From Limnohabitans sp. Rim8 (lineage in GTDB: Bacteria > Pseudomonadota > Gammaproteobacteria > Burkholderiales > Burkholderiaceae_C): 42,071 bases of DNA. A program made the position numbers and the translations under genes. Below are positions 1 through 7,927 of this stretch, one piece after another. The notes below the pieces were generated by a model, which worked only from the letters and a program-made list of their open reading frames with translations, made no database searches and was not told the origin of the DNA. The stretch is taken from positions 1 to 42,071 of the forward strand of contig CAMDKK010000033.1 in NCBI GenBank assembly GCA_945901045.1, written 5' to 3'. The first letter of the stretch is position 1, and each line of letters begins with the position of its first letter.

Positions 1-213
1 GCTTGGGGTGGTTATTGGAGCTGGGACCCGAAAGAAACCTGGGCCTTGATCGTGTGGCTCAACTACGCTGCCTGGTTGCACATGCGCTTGATGAAGGGCT
101 TGCGCGGCACTGTAGCCGCCTGGTGGGCCTTGGCTGGACTGGCCGTGACTTCCTTCGCCTTTTTGGGTGTGAACATGTTTCTGAGCGGTTTACACAGCTA
201 CGGAACCTTGTAA
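1..213 (+). CDS. ccsB: cytochrome c biogenesis protein CcsB/CcsA, 3' end only
   Basis: This is the last 70 codons of a gene that begins before the window, read in frame 1 and ending TAA at 211-213. The fragment starts with the tryptophan-rich WWD motif ([13 protein letters not shown], residues 2-14) typical of the CcmC/CcmF/CcsA haem-handling superfamily. Two hydrophobic segments follow (about residues 15-30 and 40-62). In system II cytochrome c maturation, CcsB/ResC works with ResB to carry haem across the inner membrane and attach it to apocytochromes c in the periplasm. The full protein is normally about 350-400 residues, so most of it is missing here. The following msrP gene fits the order seen in Comamonadaceae. 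Family assignment is firm; the symbol (ccsB, ccsA or resC) is a naming choice. Confidence 0.85.
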   Translation, partial: AWGGYWSWDPKETWALIVWLNYAAWLHMRLMKGLRGTVAAWWALAGLAVTSFAFLGVNMFLSGLHSYGTL

Positions 214-249
214 ACTTTAGCCACAATGAATCCTTTTTGATCGGTTATT

Positions 250-470
250 GTGATGTGTTTCGTCGACAAGGCTTGCCCTAAAAAATCGACGCAAACCGTG
301 GCTTGAATCTTTTCCATCTCGGTTGGATTACAGACTCCACTGATGAAAAAAAGGAATGTTGCGACCCAGTGCGTTCAGAAGTACTTGTCATTCAACACCC
401 GTCATGTTGGGCATGCGCACGTCCAGGATCATGCTTTACGGTAATTGACTGACGCTGGATTCTCAATAGG
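250..470 (-). pseudogene. relic of a FixJ/NarL-type response regulator receiver domain
   Basis: No intact gene lies between 214 and 656. On the minus strand, positions 435-391 read SMILDVRMPNMTGVE, the phospho-acceptor Asp motif of a receiver domain. An in-frame TGA (390-388) follows, then QVLLNALGRNIP (387-352), which is the expected continuation of that family. After a T-run (A-run 346-352 on the plus strand) the frame shifts and ISGV and VDFLGQALS appear, resembling the conserved ISG and VDFLxKPF segments. A TAA precedes the Ser of the first block. The order of the blocks matches a receiver domain, but stops and frameshifts break it, so it cannot make a protein. No output domain is visible. 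The rest of the 214-656 gap shows only AT-rich DNA near 500-535. Confidence 0.6.
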
Positions 471-656
471 CCGTAGCCCTGCCATGGCTGTTGCCGATGG
501 AATTTATTTTTTGAATAATTTAAATTTCAAACAGTCCCATGATTTTCGATTGCAATTTGGCGTCAACTTCGCGGGGTCTGCCGCAAGATGACCCAGAATC
601 AGCGTGGTCAAATTCAGTTTGACACAATAGACTCCCATTCAATTGAAAGAAGCGCC

Positions 657-1649
657 ATGATCATTCGTTCCAACAGCAAGGGTTTCGTGCAGCCTGACCC
701 GCATGAAATCACTCCTCAGGCGGTTTATCAGGACCGCCGCAATATGCTGATGGCATTGGGCGCGATGGGCCTTGGTGCTTCGGGTTGGACTTCTCGGCAG
801 GCTTTTGCGCAGACCGGCAAACCGGGTGTCTTGGCCGGGTTGGCTTCGGTACCCTCCGGCTTGGCCGGGGCCATGAGCATGGACAAAGTCACGGCCTACA
901 AAGATGCGAGCACTTACAACAATTTTTATGAATTTGGCTACGATAAATCGGACCCGGCTCGGTTCGCGCACAATTTGCAAACGGACCCATGGTCTGTTGA
1001 GGTGGAAGGCTTGGTGAAGCGCCCCGCCAAATACACGCTGGAAGATTTACTTAAGCTCAGTCCGATGGAAGAGCGAATTTACCGTTTACGCTGCGTAGAG
1101 GGTTGGTCCATGGTGATTCCTTGGGTGGGCTATTCGCTGGCGGATCTGATTCGAAAAGTGGAACCCAGCGGGAATGCTAAGTTCGTGGAGTTTGTCACAC
1201 AGTCAGACGCCAAGACCATGCCCGGTGTGCGCTCTGCAAGCCTTGACTGGCCTTATGTCGAGGGCTTGCGACTGGATGAAGCCATGAACCCTTTGACGAT
1301 GCTGGCTTTTGGCATGTACGGTGAAGTCATGCCCAAACAAAATGGCGCACCTGTCCGCTTAGTGGTGCCTTGGAAGTACGGTTTCAAGAGCGGTAAGAGC
1401 CTGGTGAAAATTCGTTTTGTCGAAAAAATGCCTGTGACCGCATGGGTCAAAGCGGCACCGCAAGAATATGGTTTTTATTCGAATGTGAACCCCAACGTCG
1501 ACCATCCACGCTGGAGTCAGGCCACGGAGCGGCGTATTGGAGAAGACGGCGGTTTGCTGGCTAAGAAACGAAAAACCCTCATGTTCAATGGCTATGAAGC
1601 CCAAGTTGGGCAACTTTACGCAGGCATGGATCTGAAAAAGTTTTACTGA
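657..1649 (+). CDS. msrP: MsrP, periplasmic methionine sulfoxide reductase catalytic subunit
   Basis: This is the molybdopterin-containing reductase (formerly YedY) that repairs oxidised methionines in periplasmic proteins. It takes electrons from the membrane haem protein MsrQ. The product is 330 residues from the ATG at 657. A twin-arginine motif (R27-R28) followed by a hydrophobic stretch and AFAQ marks Tat export with a bound cofactor. Cys146 in YRLRCVEGW is the expected molybdenum ligand of the sulfite-oxidase-like fold. An in-frame ATG at 588 would add 23 residues. I prefer 657 because a purine-rich GAAAGA lies just upstream and the family usually begins shortly before the twin-Arg motif. 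msrQ follows after 4 bp, so the pair is one transcription unit. Confidence 0.92.
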   Translation: MIIRSNSKGFVQPDPHEITPQAVYQDRRNMLMALGAMGLGASGWTSRQAFAQTGKPGVLAGLASVPSGLAGAMSMDKVTAYKDASTYNNFYEFGYDKSDPARFAHNLQTDPWSVEVEGLVKRPAKYTLEDLLKLSPMEERIYRLRCVEGWSMVIPWVGYSLADLIRKVEPSGNAKFVEFVTQSDAKTMPGVRSASLDWPYVEGLRLDEAMNPLTMLAFGMYGEVMPKQNGAPVRLVVPWKYGFKSGKSLVKIRFVEKMPVTAWVKAAPQEYGFYSNVNPNVDHPRWSQATERRIGEDGGLLAKKRKTLMFNGYEAQVGQLYAGMDLKKFY

Positions 1650-1653
1650 ACCA

Positions 1654-2283
1654 ATGCCTGCTTTCAGCTTCCATCAGGGCCTGCGCTCGGCATGCCGGCA
1701 TCAGTGGGCAAAGGGGTTGTTGTTTTGTTTGTATGGCTTGCCACTGGCCTCTTTGGCGATAGGCATTTGGCAGGAGACCTTGGGGGCCAATCCGGCAGAA
1801 TTCCTGATCCGCGCAACAGGTGACTGGACCTTGAGGGCCTTGTGCTTGGTCATGGCAGTGACCCCTATGCGGATCGTTTTTGGCCTGCCTGAGTTGGCAC
1901 GATTTCGGCGCATGGCGGGTGTCTTTACCTGGTTTTATGCGAGTCTCCATTTGCTTTGTTACAGCTGGTTTGACATGGACTGGAGTTTGGTAGACATTGC
2001 CTTGGATTTGGCAAAGCGTCCATTTATTCTGGTGGGCTTTGCCGCTTGGTTGATTTTATTGACGCTGGGCGCAACGTCTTTCAATGCGGCGATCCGTTGG
2101 ATGGGCGCGCGTCGTTGGCAGGCCTTGCACCGATCGGCTTACGCTGCTGCCGTGTTGGGTGTGTTGCATTTTTTCTGGATGCGTGCAGCCAAACAAAATT
2201 TCGTCGAGGTGGCTGTGTACGCCTTGATTCTCTCGGCATTGCTGGGCTGGCGGGCGTGGCGAGCGTGGTGGCGCCCAGCGTGA
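1654..2283 (+). CDS. msrQ: MsrQ, haem-binding membrane subunit of the MsrPQ system
   Basis: This is an inner-membrane b-type haem protein that passes electrons from the respiratory chain to periplasmic MsrP. The 209-residue product matches the family length. It has about six hydrophobic helices and conserved histidines that suit haem ligation (for example in the ASLHLLCYSWF, ALHRSAYAA and LGVLHFFW segments), as in the ferric-reductase-like transmembrane domain. The start codon lies 4 bp after the msrP stop, which indicates translational coupling. The gene ends facing lysA with only 16 bp between the stops, and no clear hairpin terminator is visible there. Confidence 0.92.
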   Translation: MPAFSFHQGLRSACRHQWAKGLLFCLYGLPLASLAIGIWQETLGANPAEFLIRATGDWTLRALCLVMAVTPMRIVFGLPELARFRRMAGVFTWFYASLHLLCYSWFDMDWSLVDIALDLAKRPFILVGFAAWLILLTLGATSFNAAIRWMGARRWQALHRSAYAAAVLGVLHFFWMRAAKQNFVEVAVYALILSALLGWRAWRAWWRPA

Positions 2284-2299
2284 GTGGGGGTCGCCCTGT

Positions 2300-3577
2300 T
2301 TAAATTGGCAAATGCTCTAACTTAAAAGTATCCAATACCGATTCGCGTTCTCGTATCAAATGCACTTGATCGCCATCCACCAAAACTTCAGCGGCACGGC
2401 CCCGCGTGTTGTAGTTGCTCGACATGCTCATGCAATAAGCACCGGCTGACAACACGGCCAGGACGTCCCCGGGTTGAACGTTGAGTGCGCGGTCTCGACC
2501 GATCCAATCGCCACTTTCGCAAATCGGTCCAACCACGTCAAAGACTTCTGCCGCACCGTCACGGGGGTGCACCGGAATGATGTGATGGTAGGCCTGGTAC
2601 ATCGCGGGGCGGGGCAAGTCGTTCATGGCTGCATCGATGATGCAAAAATTCTTTTGTTCACCGGGCTTGAGAAAGAGTACCTCGCTCAGGCACACCCCTG
2701 AGTTGCCTACCAGTGAGCGGCCGGGTTCGATCATCAATTGGCGGTCACCAAAACCGCGTGCATCCAGTTTGGCCAGGAGTTGCGCCCACAAAGCGTCAGC
2801 TTCTGGTGGGGTGTCGCCGTTGTAGTTGATGCCCAGGCCGCCGCCAAAATCGATGTGGTGGATAGGCACACCTGCGGCTTCAATCTGGGTGACCAGATCG
2901 AGCATTCGGTCTGTGGCATCCAGAAAAGGCGTCACCTCGGTGATTTGCGAGCCAATGTGGCAATCTATGCCGACCACTTTGAGTCCACGCAAACGGGCTG
3001 CATGCTGGTAAAAGTTCACCGCTTGTTCGTGCGCCACACCGAACTTGCTGCCCTTGAGTCCTGTGGAAATATAGGGGTGCGTTTTAGGGTCGACGTTGGG
3101 GTTCACGCGCAGACTGACACAAGCCTGTTGACCCATCGATTCAGCGACTTTATTGAGAACATCCAACTCGGCGGCGCTTTCAACGTTGAAGCAGCCGATG
3201 CCAGCTTGCAGGGCTTGCTGCATTTCGGTGCGGGTTTTACCCACGCCGGAAAAAATCACTTTGGCCGGATCGCCTCCTGCCGCCAGTACCCGAGCCAACT
3301 CGCCACCCGAGACGATGTCAAATCCGCAACCGGCTTGCGCAAAAACTTGCAGCACGCCCAGCGTCGAGTTCGCTTTCATGGCATAGCAGATTTGTGCTTT
3401 GCGACCTGCAAAACCACGCTGGTAAGCCGCCAGGGCCGACAACATGGCCGCTTTGGAGTAGACAAACAAGGGGGTGCCGTGTGTGCGCGCGAGTTCTGAA
3501 AGGCGAACTTGTTCCACACACAACGCACCCGATTGGTAGGCGATAAAGGGGTGACCCGGTAGAGAGGAGGGATTCAT
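2300..3577 (-). CDS. lysA: diaminopimelate decarboxylase
   Basis: This PLP enzyme decarboxylates meso-diaminopimelate to L-lysine, the last step of lysine synthesis in the cytoplasm. It is a 425-residue member of fold-type III (alanine-racemase-like barrel plus beta domain). The pyridoxal lysine is K68 in CYAMKAN. The HIGSQI segment, the glycine-rich phosphate-binding GGGLG, and GPICESGDW with the active-site cysteine donated across the dimer are all present. Its ATG overlaps the lptM stop by 4 bp, so lptM and lysA are translated from one message, as in many beta- and gammaproteobacteria. Confidence 0.95.
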   Translation of the reverse strand: MNPSSLPGHPFIAYQSGALCVEQVRLSELARTHGTPLFVYSKAAMLSALAAYQRGFAGRKAQICYAMKANSTLGVLQVFAQAGCGFDIVSGGELARVLAAGGDPAKVIFSGVGKTRTEMQQALQAGIGCFNVESAAELDVLNKVAESMGQQACVSLRVNPNVDPKTHPYISTGLKGSKFGVAHEQAVNFYQHAARLRGLKVVGIDCHIGSQITEVTPFLDATDRMLDLVTQIEAAGVPIHHIDFGGGLGINYNGDTPPEADALWAQLLAKLDARGFGDRQLMIEPGRSLVGNSGVCLSEVLFLKPGEQKNFCIIDAAMNDLPRPAMYQAYHHIIPVHPRDGAAEVFDVVGPICESGDWIGRDRALNVQPGDVLAVLSAGAYCMSMSSNYNTRGRAAEVLVDGDQVHLIRERESVLDTFKLEHLPI

Positions 3578-3834
3578 TGTGAAACAGGTTGCGTTGGGGC
3601 TGGGATCGGGGGGGGTACATCAGGGATCGGAACACCGGTGCTGGCGGGCTGGATGGGTGAGGTTTTCTTGTTTCGCAGAGGGTCTGGCGTCAAGGTTTCA
3701 ATCACCGTGGCTCTGCCGCGAGCCGCGTCATCGGTGGGTAATTTCAAAGGGCCTTTTTGGCCGCAGCCGACCAAAGCTACCGTACAAAGTACAAGGCATT
3801 GGCGAGTGACTAAAATTGAACAAACCTTCAACAT
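3574..3834 (-). CDS. lptM: LptM-like small outer-membrane lipoprotein (YifL family)
   Basis: This is an 86-residue lipoprotein. A signal peptide ends in a lipobox with Cys24 (LVGC), followed by the family hallmark GQKGPLKLP. The rest is a proline-rich tail ([16 protein letters not shown]) longer than in E. coli LptM. In E. coli, LptM binds the LptD-LptE translocon and promotes its oxidative maturation; that role is carried over by family and not shown here. I chose the ATG at 3834, directly before the signal peptide. The open frame continues upstream to 4047, but only antisense to cyaY. The gene overlaps lysA by 4 bp, and its start lies 13 bp from that of divergent cyaY. Confidence 0.82.
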   Translation of the reverse strand: MLKVCSILVTRQCLVLCTVALVGCGQKGPLKLPTDDAARGRATVIETLTPDPLRNKKTSPIQPASTGVPIPDVPPPIPAPTQPVSQ

Positions 3835-3847
3835 GCACCGGATTGTA

Positions 3848-4177
3848 ATGACCGACCTCGAATTCCTGACCCAAGCCGAACATCTTTTATCGGCTGTGGA
3901 GCAAAGTTGTGACCGCATCAACGACGAAACCGAAGCCGATGTCGACAACCAACGCTTGGGCGGCATGATCACTTTGAGTTTTGCCAATCGAAGCCAAATC
4001 ATCTTGAACTTGCAAAAACCATTGCACGAAGTTTGGATGGCCGCCAAGTCAGGCGGCTACCATTACAAATGGTTGGAGGGTTGCTGGCAAGATACCAAGG
4101 GGCAGGGTGAGTTTTTTGCCAACTTGAGCCGTAATGCATCAGAACAAGCGGGCCAGTCTTTGGTATTCTCCGCCTGA
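3848..4177 (+). CDS. cyaY: CyaY, bacterial frataxin
   Basis: This is a small cytoplasmic iron-binding protein that modulates Fe-S cluster assembly through the cysteine desulfurase IscS. The 109-residue length fits the family. The acidic first helix (about residues 1-25, with several Glu/Asp) and the beta-sheet core with [10 protein letters not shown] and the GGYHYKW segment are typical. Translation from the ATG at 3848 gives the conserved MTDLEF N-terminus. An ATG at 3833 would add five residues and overlap the lptM start. The gene faces mrcA, with stops only 6 bp apart and no visible terminator. Its promoter has to lie inside lptM. Confidence 0.9.
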   Translation: MTDLEFLTQAEHLLSAVEQSCDRINDETEADVDNQRLGGMITLSFANRSQIILNLQKPLHEVWMAAKSGGYHYKWLEGCWQDTKGQGEFFANLSRNASEQAGQSLVFSA

Positions 4178-4183
4178 CCGCAG

Positions 4184-6565
4184 TCAATTGCGAAACAGAT
4201 CGAGGATGCGTGAGCGTTCATCGGGCTTAGGCAGGGCCGCAGGGGTTTCGCTTTCAGTCTTACCTGTTGGGCTGGTGCCACCGAGGTTAAGCACACCGCC
4301 TGAAGCGCCATGTTCCGCATAAAACCACTCGCCTCCAACCTGAACCAAACCTTCAGGCGCACTGAGTTCTTTAACAGGGATGTTGCGCAATGCGGTTTCC
4401 ATGTACTTGATCCAGATCGGTAAGCTCAAGCCGCCACCCGTTTCGCGGTCACCTAACTTGCGGGGTGTGTCGTAACCGATCCAGACGACGGCAGCCAATG
4501 AGGGTTGGTAGCCTGCAAACCAGGCGTCCATGGCGTCATTGGTGGTGCCTGTTTTGCCATACACGTCAGGTCGTTTGAGTGTGGCTTGGGCGCGTGCCGC
4601 AGTTCCTGATCGGGTGACCTCTTGCAACAGGCTGGTCATGGTAAAGGCATTTCGGGCGGGAATAGCCCTTTTCTCTTCGGTGATTTCAGCTGGCGCGGTT
4701 TGTAACAGCACCTTGCCCCTTTGGTCGGTTATTTTGGAAATCAAGAAAGGCTGAACGCGGAACCCTCCATTGGCAAAAACTGAATAAGCCGTGGCCATTT
4801 GCATGGGCGTGACGGAGCCAGCACCCAAAGCTATGGTGAGGTACGCGGGGTGTTTTTCGGCTTCGAAACCAAAGTGTGTGATCCACTCTTGTGCATTGCG
4901 AGCCCCCACCGCTTGGAGTACCCGGATGGACACCATGTTTTTGGATTTCGCCAAGCCCCGACGAAGCGTCATTGGACCTTCAAAAGTGCCATCGTAGTTT
5001 TTGGGTTCCCAGGGTTGACCGCCCGTCACACCGGCATCAAAAAACAAAGGTGCATCGTTCACCACGGTGGCTGGTGTGAAGTCTTTTTCCAGCGCTGCCG
5101 AGTAAATGAATGGTTTGAAGCTGGAGCCGGGTTGACGCCAAGCCTGGGTGACGTGGTTGAATTTATTTTTAACAAAATCGAAGCCACCCACCAAGGCTTT
5201 GATGGACCCGTCATTGGGGTTCAAGGCTATCAATGCACCTTCGACTTCAGGAAGTTGGGTGATTTCCCAATTTCCGTTGGGCAATTTGACCACTCGGATA
5301 ACGGCGCCCCGTCGTATTTGAACGGCTGGAGAGGCTTTGTCTGACAAGCCCGATTGGGCCGGACGCAAACCTTCCCCTGTGATTTCAAACTGTTCACCGT
5401 TTTGACGAATGGCGAGAACTCTGCGTGCAGAGGCCTCGAGCACCACTGCGGACATCACGTCGCCGTTGTCAGGGGTTTCTTCCAACGCCTCGTCAACCAG
5501 TTCCTCGAGGTCTTTCGGGTTGTCAGGCAGGGCAATGAATTTTTCGGGGCCACGGTAAAATTGGCGTCGCTCGAAATCCATGATGCCTTGACGCAAAGCT
5601 TTGTAGGCGGCCTCTTGGTCGGACGCTTGCAACGTGGTGACCACATTCATGCCGCGGGTGTAGGTTTCAGGCCCGTATTGGGCATAAATCAATTGCCGCA
5701 CGGTTTCGGCCACATATTCAGCGTGTACTTTTTGTTTGTCTGAGCCGGATCTGATGTGCAAGACTTCGGCTCTCGCTTTTTCTGCCTGAGCGGGGGTGAT
5801 GAAGCGGTTGTCCAGCATCCGCTCGATGATGTATTGCTGTCGCACCTTGGCGCGCTTGGGGTTGCTGATCGGGTTGTAAGCAGACGGCGCTTTAGGCAGA
5901 CCCGCCAGCATGGCCGCTTCGGCGATGCTGATGTCTTTCAAAGGCTTGCCAAAGTAGGCCTCAGAGGCCGAGGCAAAACCGTAAGCCCGGTTGCCCAGGA
6001 AGATCTGGTTCATGTAGATTTCCAGGATCTGATCCTTGGTCAGCAAGTGCTCCAGCTTGAAGGTCAACAAAATTTCGTAAATTTTACGGGTGTATGTTTT
6101 TTCAGTAGACAGGTACACATTGCGCGCCACCTGCATGGTGATGGTGGAAGCCCCTTGGCTTTTGCGTTTGCCCAGGTTGGCAAAACCGGCGCGAATGATA
6201 CCCAAGTAATCCACGCCCCCATGCTGATAAAACCGGGAGTCCTCAATCGACAGCACGGCGTCTTTCATGACTTGAGGAATTTCTTTAATGGGCGTCAAGT
6301 TGCGACGCTCCTCACCAAACTCGCCAATCAGATCGCCCTCGACCGTGAAAATGCGCAGGGGCAATTTTGGGCTGTATTCAGCAAGGTCGGAAATATCGGG
6401 CAGTTTGGGGTAGGCCATGACCAAGGACACGCCAATGAGCATTGACAGTGACAGCACGCCGGCCACGCTAAGCCCCACGATCCACAGCAACACCCGGACC
6501 AGCCAGTGTCTTGAAGAGGGTTGATGAGCGGCGGTCTTGTTGACGGGTGGGACTGTGTTTGGCAT
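4184..6565 (-). CDS. mrcA: penicillin-binding protein 1A (class A PBP)
   Basis: This is a bifunctional peptidoglycan glycosyltransferase/transpeptidase anchored in the inner membrane. The 793-residue protein has a cytoplasmic N-terminus and one membrane helix (about 23-50). The GT51 domain carries catalytic E108 in EDSRFYQHGG plus GASTITMQVARN and EIYMNQIFLG. The penicillin-binding domain carries S481-S-F-K484, SKN and KTGTT motifs. An intervening OB-like region of about 110 residues is expected in PBP1A and appears present (RRGAVIRVVKLP). The gene stands alone on the minus strand with its own promoter next to the divergent pil operon, as in many proteobacteria where ponA precedes pilM. Confidence 0.95.
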   Translation of the reverse strand: MPNTVPPVNKTAAHQPSSRHWLVRVLLWIVGLSVAGVLSLSMLIGVSLVMAYPKLPDISDLAEYSPKLPLRIFTVEGDLIGEFGEERRNLTPIKEIPQVMKDAVLSIEDSRFYQHGGVDYLGIIRAGFANLGKRKSQGASTITMQVARNVYLSTEKTYTRKIYEILLTFKLEHLLTKDQILEIYMNQIFLGNRAYGFASASEAYFGKPLKDISIAEAAMLAGLPKAPSAYNPISNPKRAKVRQQYIIERMLDNRFITPAQAEKARAEVLHIRSGSDKQKVHAEYVAETVRQLIYAQYGPETYTRGMNVVTTLQASDQEAAYKALRQGIMDFERRQFYRGPEKFIALPDNPKDLEELVDEALEETPDNGDVMSAVVLEASARRVLAIRQNGEQFEITGEGLRPAQSGLSDKASPAVQIRRGAVIRVVKLPNGNWEITQLPEVEGALIALNPNDGSIKALVGGFDFVKNKFNHVTQAWRQPGSSFKPFIYSAALEKDFTPATVVNDAPLFFDAGVTGGQPWEPKNYDGTFEGPMTLRRGLAKSKNMVSIRVLQAVGARNAQEWITHFGFEAEKHPAYLTIALGAGSVTPMQMATAYSVFANGGFRVQPFLISKITDQRGKVLLQTAPAEITEEKRAIPARNAFTMTSLLQEVTRSGTAARAQATLKRPDVYGKTGTTNDAMDAWFAGYQPSLAAVVWIGYDTPRKLGDRETGGGLSLPIWIKYMETALRNIPVKELSAPEGLVQVGGEWFYAEHGASGGVLNLGGTSPTGKTESETPAALPKPDERSRILDLFRN

Positions 6566-6591
6566 GGGTAGAGCGGAGAAGACCGCACCAC

Positions 6592-6622
6592 ATTATAAAA
6601 AGCAGATGCGCTGATATGTAAA
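6592..6622 (-). promoter_or_regulatory. candidate sigma70 promoter for mrcA
   Basis: On the minus strand a perfect TATAAT -10 (6597-6592) lies 27 bp before the mrcA start. The best upstream -35 is TTTACA (6622-6617), with a 19-bp spacer, which is longer than ideal. It is placed back-to-back with the pilM promoter. This is a sequence match only. Confidence 0.5.
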
Positions 6623-6647
6623 TGCAAACCCTGTTCCCAAAATAATC

Positions 6648-6676
6648 TTTACATGTTAATAATTGAAATCTAAAAT
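6648..6676 (+). promoter_or_regulatory. candidate sigma70 promoter for the pilMNOPQ operon
   Basis: TTTACA (6648-6653) and TAAAAT (6671-6676) are separated by exactly 17 bp in very AT-rich DNA, 27 bp before the pilM ATG. This is the best promoter-like match in the divergent mrcA/pilM interval. Confidence 0.6.
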
Positions 6677-6703
6677 TTTATAATTTAACGGTGAAGAATA
6701 TCT

Positions 6704-7321
6704 ATGTTCCAATATTTCAGAAAATGGTGGCGACAACCGCCAGGGTGGCTGGGTTTGTCCATGGATCCTCAGGGCATGACTTTGGTGGCTTTGTGCCATG
6801 AGGCCATGGCAAGCGGTCAAATTCAGCGCTCTGTTGCGAAGGACTGGGTCGAAGCAACGGGGGCCTCACCGTGGCAAGACCCGTCGGCAATGGGTGTGGC
6901 CATTCATGCCTGGTTGAAGCATGAAGGATTACCCCGATGGCGTTTAGCCATGGGCTTGCCCCAGGATCAGGTTGCGCAGGGCAGCCTGCAGGTGGAAGGC
7001 TCTTTGCCTGAGAGGGATATACGTGCCCAAGTGATCTGGGCCGCCGGGCAAGCTTTGCAACTGGAATGGGATGCCGTGGTTGTGGACTACCGATGTGAAA
7101 AACAGGAGACTGCGACTCGCTCTGCATCGGGGACTCGAACGGTCTCATGGGGGGCTTGTGGCAAAGCCTGGGCCTTGGCAGCCGATCAAATGAGCCGTTC
7201 AGCGGGTTTGAGTTTGCAATTCTTGGGCGTTGAGCCGGTGCGCGACATTTCTGTGAAGGAAGACAAAACGCTTCGCTACCGCATCGCGTGTGACTTGGCT
7301 TGGCAGGGTGCTCGGTCATGA
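6704..7321 (+). CDS. pilM: PilM-like type IV pilus assembly protein, shortened
   Basis: This is the first gene of the pilus alignment operon. PilM is normally an actin-like cytoplasmic ATP-binding protein of about 350 residues that binds the PilN N-terminus. Here only 205 residues remain. The opening WLGLSMDPQGMTLVAL resembles the PilM/FtsA-like first strand pair. The central region (RWRLAMGLPQDQV, then ERDIRAQVIWAAGQAL) fits the 1A/1B subdomains. The later nucleotide-binding segments of full PilM are not visible, so ATP binding is doubtful. The frame is intact and is followed by pilN with a 4-bp overlap, so it looks like a real reduced protein rather than a broken gene. Identification rests on position as much as on sequence. 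Confidence 0.7.
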   Translation: MFQYFRKWWRQPPGWLGLSMDPQGMTLVALCHEAMASGQIQRSVAKDWVEATGASPWQDPSAMGVAIHAWLKHEGLPRWRLAMGLPQDQVAQGSLQVEGSLPERDIRAQVIWAAGQALQLEWDAVVVDYRCEKQETATRSASGTRTVSWGACGKAWALAADQMSRSAGLSLQFLGVEPVRDISVKEDKTLRYRIACDLAWQGARS

Positions 7322-7923
7322 CGGCCTGGAACTTTGCGCCCTATCGTGATCGATTGCGGAGGCTGAGAAAAAAGGGATGGTGCCTGGTCATGGCCTTGAG
7401 TGCCGTCGGCGGCGGTTTCGCTGCGGCGTGGGATGTGAATGAGGCGCAAACAGCGCTGACGCAGCAGCAGGCACTGTTGCTTGACCTGAAAGTACAGTTG
7501 AGTCTGCTGCAACAAAAAAATCTCCAATTGCAAAACGACCAGTCGCAACGACAGAAAGTGCAGGAAAGTTTTCACAAAATGAATGCCTTGCGCCAGCGCG
7601 GGCAGGATCTGCTTGCATTGCACAAGGACTTGGCCTTGCGTTGGCCTGCAGGGGTGCAAATTCAAGAATTGCGTTTGGAGGGGCCTGTATGGCGGTTGCA
7701 AGGTCAGGCGGAATCGGGACTGTCGGTGCAGCAGGCTCTGCAGGGTTTAACAGGCATTTTGGCTTGGCAGCAGTCTCCGGCGCTGATGGCATTTGAAGCC
7801 ATACCGCAAGCGAAAGGATCCACCTTGAATTTGCGCTACGTCGCGCAGGCCCGTTGGCATTGGCCTGAATGGTCTCCAAAGCCGGAGGTCAACCGGCCGA
7901 CACCCCCTGTGGCTCGAGAGTGA
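7318..7923 (+). CDS. pilN: PilN-like type IV pilus inner-membrane protein
   Basis: This is a bitopic inner-membrane component of the PilMNOP alignment complex that links the pilus motor to the secretin. The product is 201 residues from the ATG at 7318, which overlaps the pilM stop. The short cytoplasmic N-terminus holds WNFAPYRD, which corresponds to the conserved NLLPYR motif that docks into PilM. A membrane helix (about residues 18-37) follows, then a glutamine/leucine-rich coiled coil (about 43-85) and a periplasmic ferredoxin-like domain. An in-frame ATG at 7300 lies inside pilM and is less likely. Retention of the PilM-docking motif suggests that the shortened PilM still binds. Confidence 0.78.
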   Translation: MTAWNFAPYRDRLRRLRKKGWCLVMALSAVGGGFAAAWDVNEAQTALTQQQALLLDLKVQLSLLQQKNLQLQNDQSQRQKVQESFHKMNALRQRGQDLLALHKDLALRWPAGVQIQELRLEGPVWRLQGQAESGLSVQQALQGLTGILAWQQSPALMAFEAIPQAKGSTLNLRYVAQARWHWPEWSPKPEVNRPTPPVARE

Positions 7924-7927
7924 TGTG

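Noticed and set aside
588-656. A 23-residue N-terminal extension of MsrP from ATG 588
   Set aside because: The added residues do not resemble the family and would place the Tat motif too far from the N-terminus; ATG 657 has a better ribosome site.
2738-3499. A 253-codon plus-strand open frame opposite lysA
   Set aside because: Antisense to a well-supported lysA; the translation has no family features.
5756-6445. A 229-codon plus-strand open frame opposite mrcA
   Set aside because: Shadow of the PBP1A gene; composition follows the complementary strand.
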